Shown: positions 63,210 to 64,000 of the stretch, piece by piece
Numbering within the stretch: the stretch's first letter is position 1
Layout of the letters: every line of letters starts with the position of its first letter
From: Diadema setosum
Taxonomy: Eukaryota; Echinodermata; Echinoidea; Diadematoida; Diadematidae
Assembly: GCA_033980235.1 (NCBI GenBank)
Contig: CM067072.1
Coordinates: 25,822,192 to 25,886,191 of the forward strand
Direction: 5' to 3'
Length of the DNA stretch: 64,000 nucleotides
Position numbers and translations under genes: made by a program
Notes under the pieces: generated by a model
The model's database searches: none
What the model saw: only the letters and a program-made list of their open reading frames with translations
Told to the model about the DNA's origin: nothing

Positions 63210-63425
63210 CCCAATCCAGAAATTCGGTTTTCCCCCGCTGCCCCCTCGTAGGAGAGGGGCCCCGTCATCGGGAATGTTTATTTCTGTGGCTCAAGTGTTG
63301 AATTCGAATAATGGTGGATTCGGGACAGTGCACTACTTTTCTCCCAGAATGCGTTTTCGCGTCCGACCAATTTGCGCACGCACGAGAGTCTCGAAAAGCC
63401 ACAAAGCGTGATTAATCTGCGCTGG
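63210..63425. promoter_or_regulatory. Candidate regulatory patch (CpG-dense) with ZNF143-like site
   Basis: About 19 CpG in 210 bp by eye, including TTTTCGCGTCCG and TTTGCGCACGCACGAGAGTC. At 63332-63353 the bases ACTACTTTTCTCCCAGAATGCG recall the Staf/ZNF143 layout, ACTAC plus TCCCAGAATGC with a slightly altered spacing. Overlapping frames on both strands have no recognised product. Confidence 0.38.
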
Positions 63426-64000
63426 CTCCAACAGAGCGGTCTGGATTTTGGAGTTGAACACAAACCTGTAAATCAATCTCCATTGTATAAATGCCTCTCT
63501 CTGAATGATTTCAAGAGGCATGGGCTTTTGGCCGGTTCATACTGCCTGTCCAAATCAATATTTATGTTCCTCAAATCAAGTCAAATGTCTTTCATATATC
63601 CACTTCTCCTTCGGAACCGTGGACATCCTCAATTGATTGGAAAGCTTGGCGAAACAAAGTTTTTGAATGTGAGAAAGGAAGAGAGGATGAGAAGAAAGAA
63701 GGTAAGAATGTAAGAGAGCTAGGGATTGAGGTTAAGCACTTTCACCAGAAACCAGTTCAGCCTTAAAAAAAAAAAGAGGAAGAAATAAATTTTGTTTGTA
63801 GACACATCCATCCCATGAGACTGCATAACCTGTTTATAGTGCAGGGTGAGGTTGAGAGACTTCACCTGTATGTGTGAAGATCCGAGTTGCAGAGAGGATT
63901 TAAACTTGATTTTTTTTTTTTTTTTTTGGTGGTATCGTGTGTTTTGAATGTTGTGAAATGTCATGAAATTGAACAAAAAAACTACCCTTTATGATTATGG
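63426..64000. other. Intronic sequence to window edge
   Basis: A run at 63764-63774 and T run at 63910-63927. No next SSBP exon, repeat family or other gene was recognised. Confidence 0.5.

Larger units (their letters stand above)
23007..64000 (+). other. SSBP following intron (>= 41 kb, incomplete)
   Basis: Begins GTAAGA at 23007 and appears to run to the window edge. I searched for the next SSBP segment (GHPNMGG, MQRMNPPRG, MRPPPN) in plus-strand splice contexts and saw nothing. The intron contains MITEs, microsatellites and several CpG-rich patches listed separately. An exon missed by eye or one beyond the window would both be compatible. Confidence 0.7.

Overview
The window reads as one stretch of a metazoan nuclear genome with very few exons. 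It is AT-rich, dense in microsatellites and homopolymer runs, has no long conserved reading frame, and carries many small inverted-repeat elements. The protein fragments and repeat types fit a deuterostome invertebrate, most likely an echinoderm such as a sea urchin. The phylum is an inference, not a measurement.

Two short plus-strand exons can be supported (194-256 and 22943-23006). Together they encode a piece of the Pro/Gly/Met-rich region of an SSBP2/3/4-type protein (Drosophila Ssdp), the partner that stabilises LDB1/CLIM in LIM-homeodomain and Wnt enhanceosome complexes. Splice sites and phases agree (0/0, then 0/1). One whole intron of 22,686 bp lies between them, and at least 41 kb of the following intron fills the rest of the window. 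The next SSBP exon was not found. One possible 51-bp frame-preserving cassette exon was noticed at 44758-44808.

Intron 1 (257-22942) holds two microsatellites around the first exon and several MITE-like elements: 637-929, 1921-2170, 5267-5452, 7091-7342, 8159-8369, 10418-10700, 14890-15052 and 22302-22538. It also has a perfect 18-bp-arm hairpin (21688-21729) and simple repeats. Intron 2 (23007-64000) begins with a 1.46-kb piggyBac-type non-autonomous element (23870-25333). It continues with more MITEs: 30412-30717, 41711-41869, 46414-46696, 47949-48121, 48127-48299, 51596-51986 and 61165-61448. Several are second copies of intron 1 families, so element pairs bracket the window.

The most interesting non-repeat signals are in intron 2. 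They are patches of dense CpG in an otherwise CpG-poor background, strongest at about 58320-59290, where a 328-codon minus-strand frame with an in-frame consensus splice donor sits. There are also four copies of a TCATG-N6-CATGA dyad at 59335-59920, a palindrome of two facing ZNF143/Staf-like sites at 34624-34658, and three RFX X-box-like sites between 55 and 62 kb. These are best read as candidate enhancers or promoters inside the SSBP locus. No rRNA, convincing tRNA, CRISPR or other protein-coding gene was seen.
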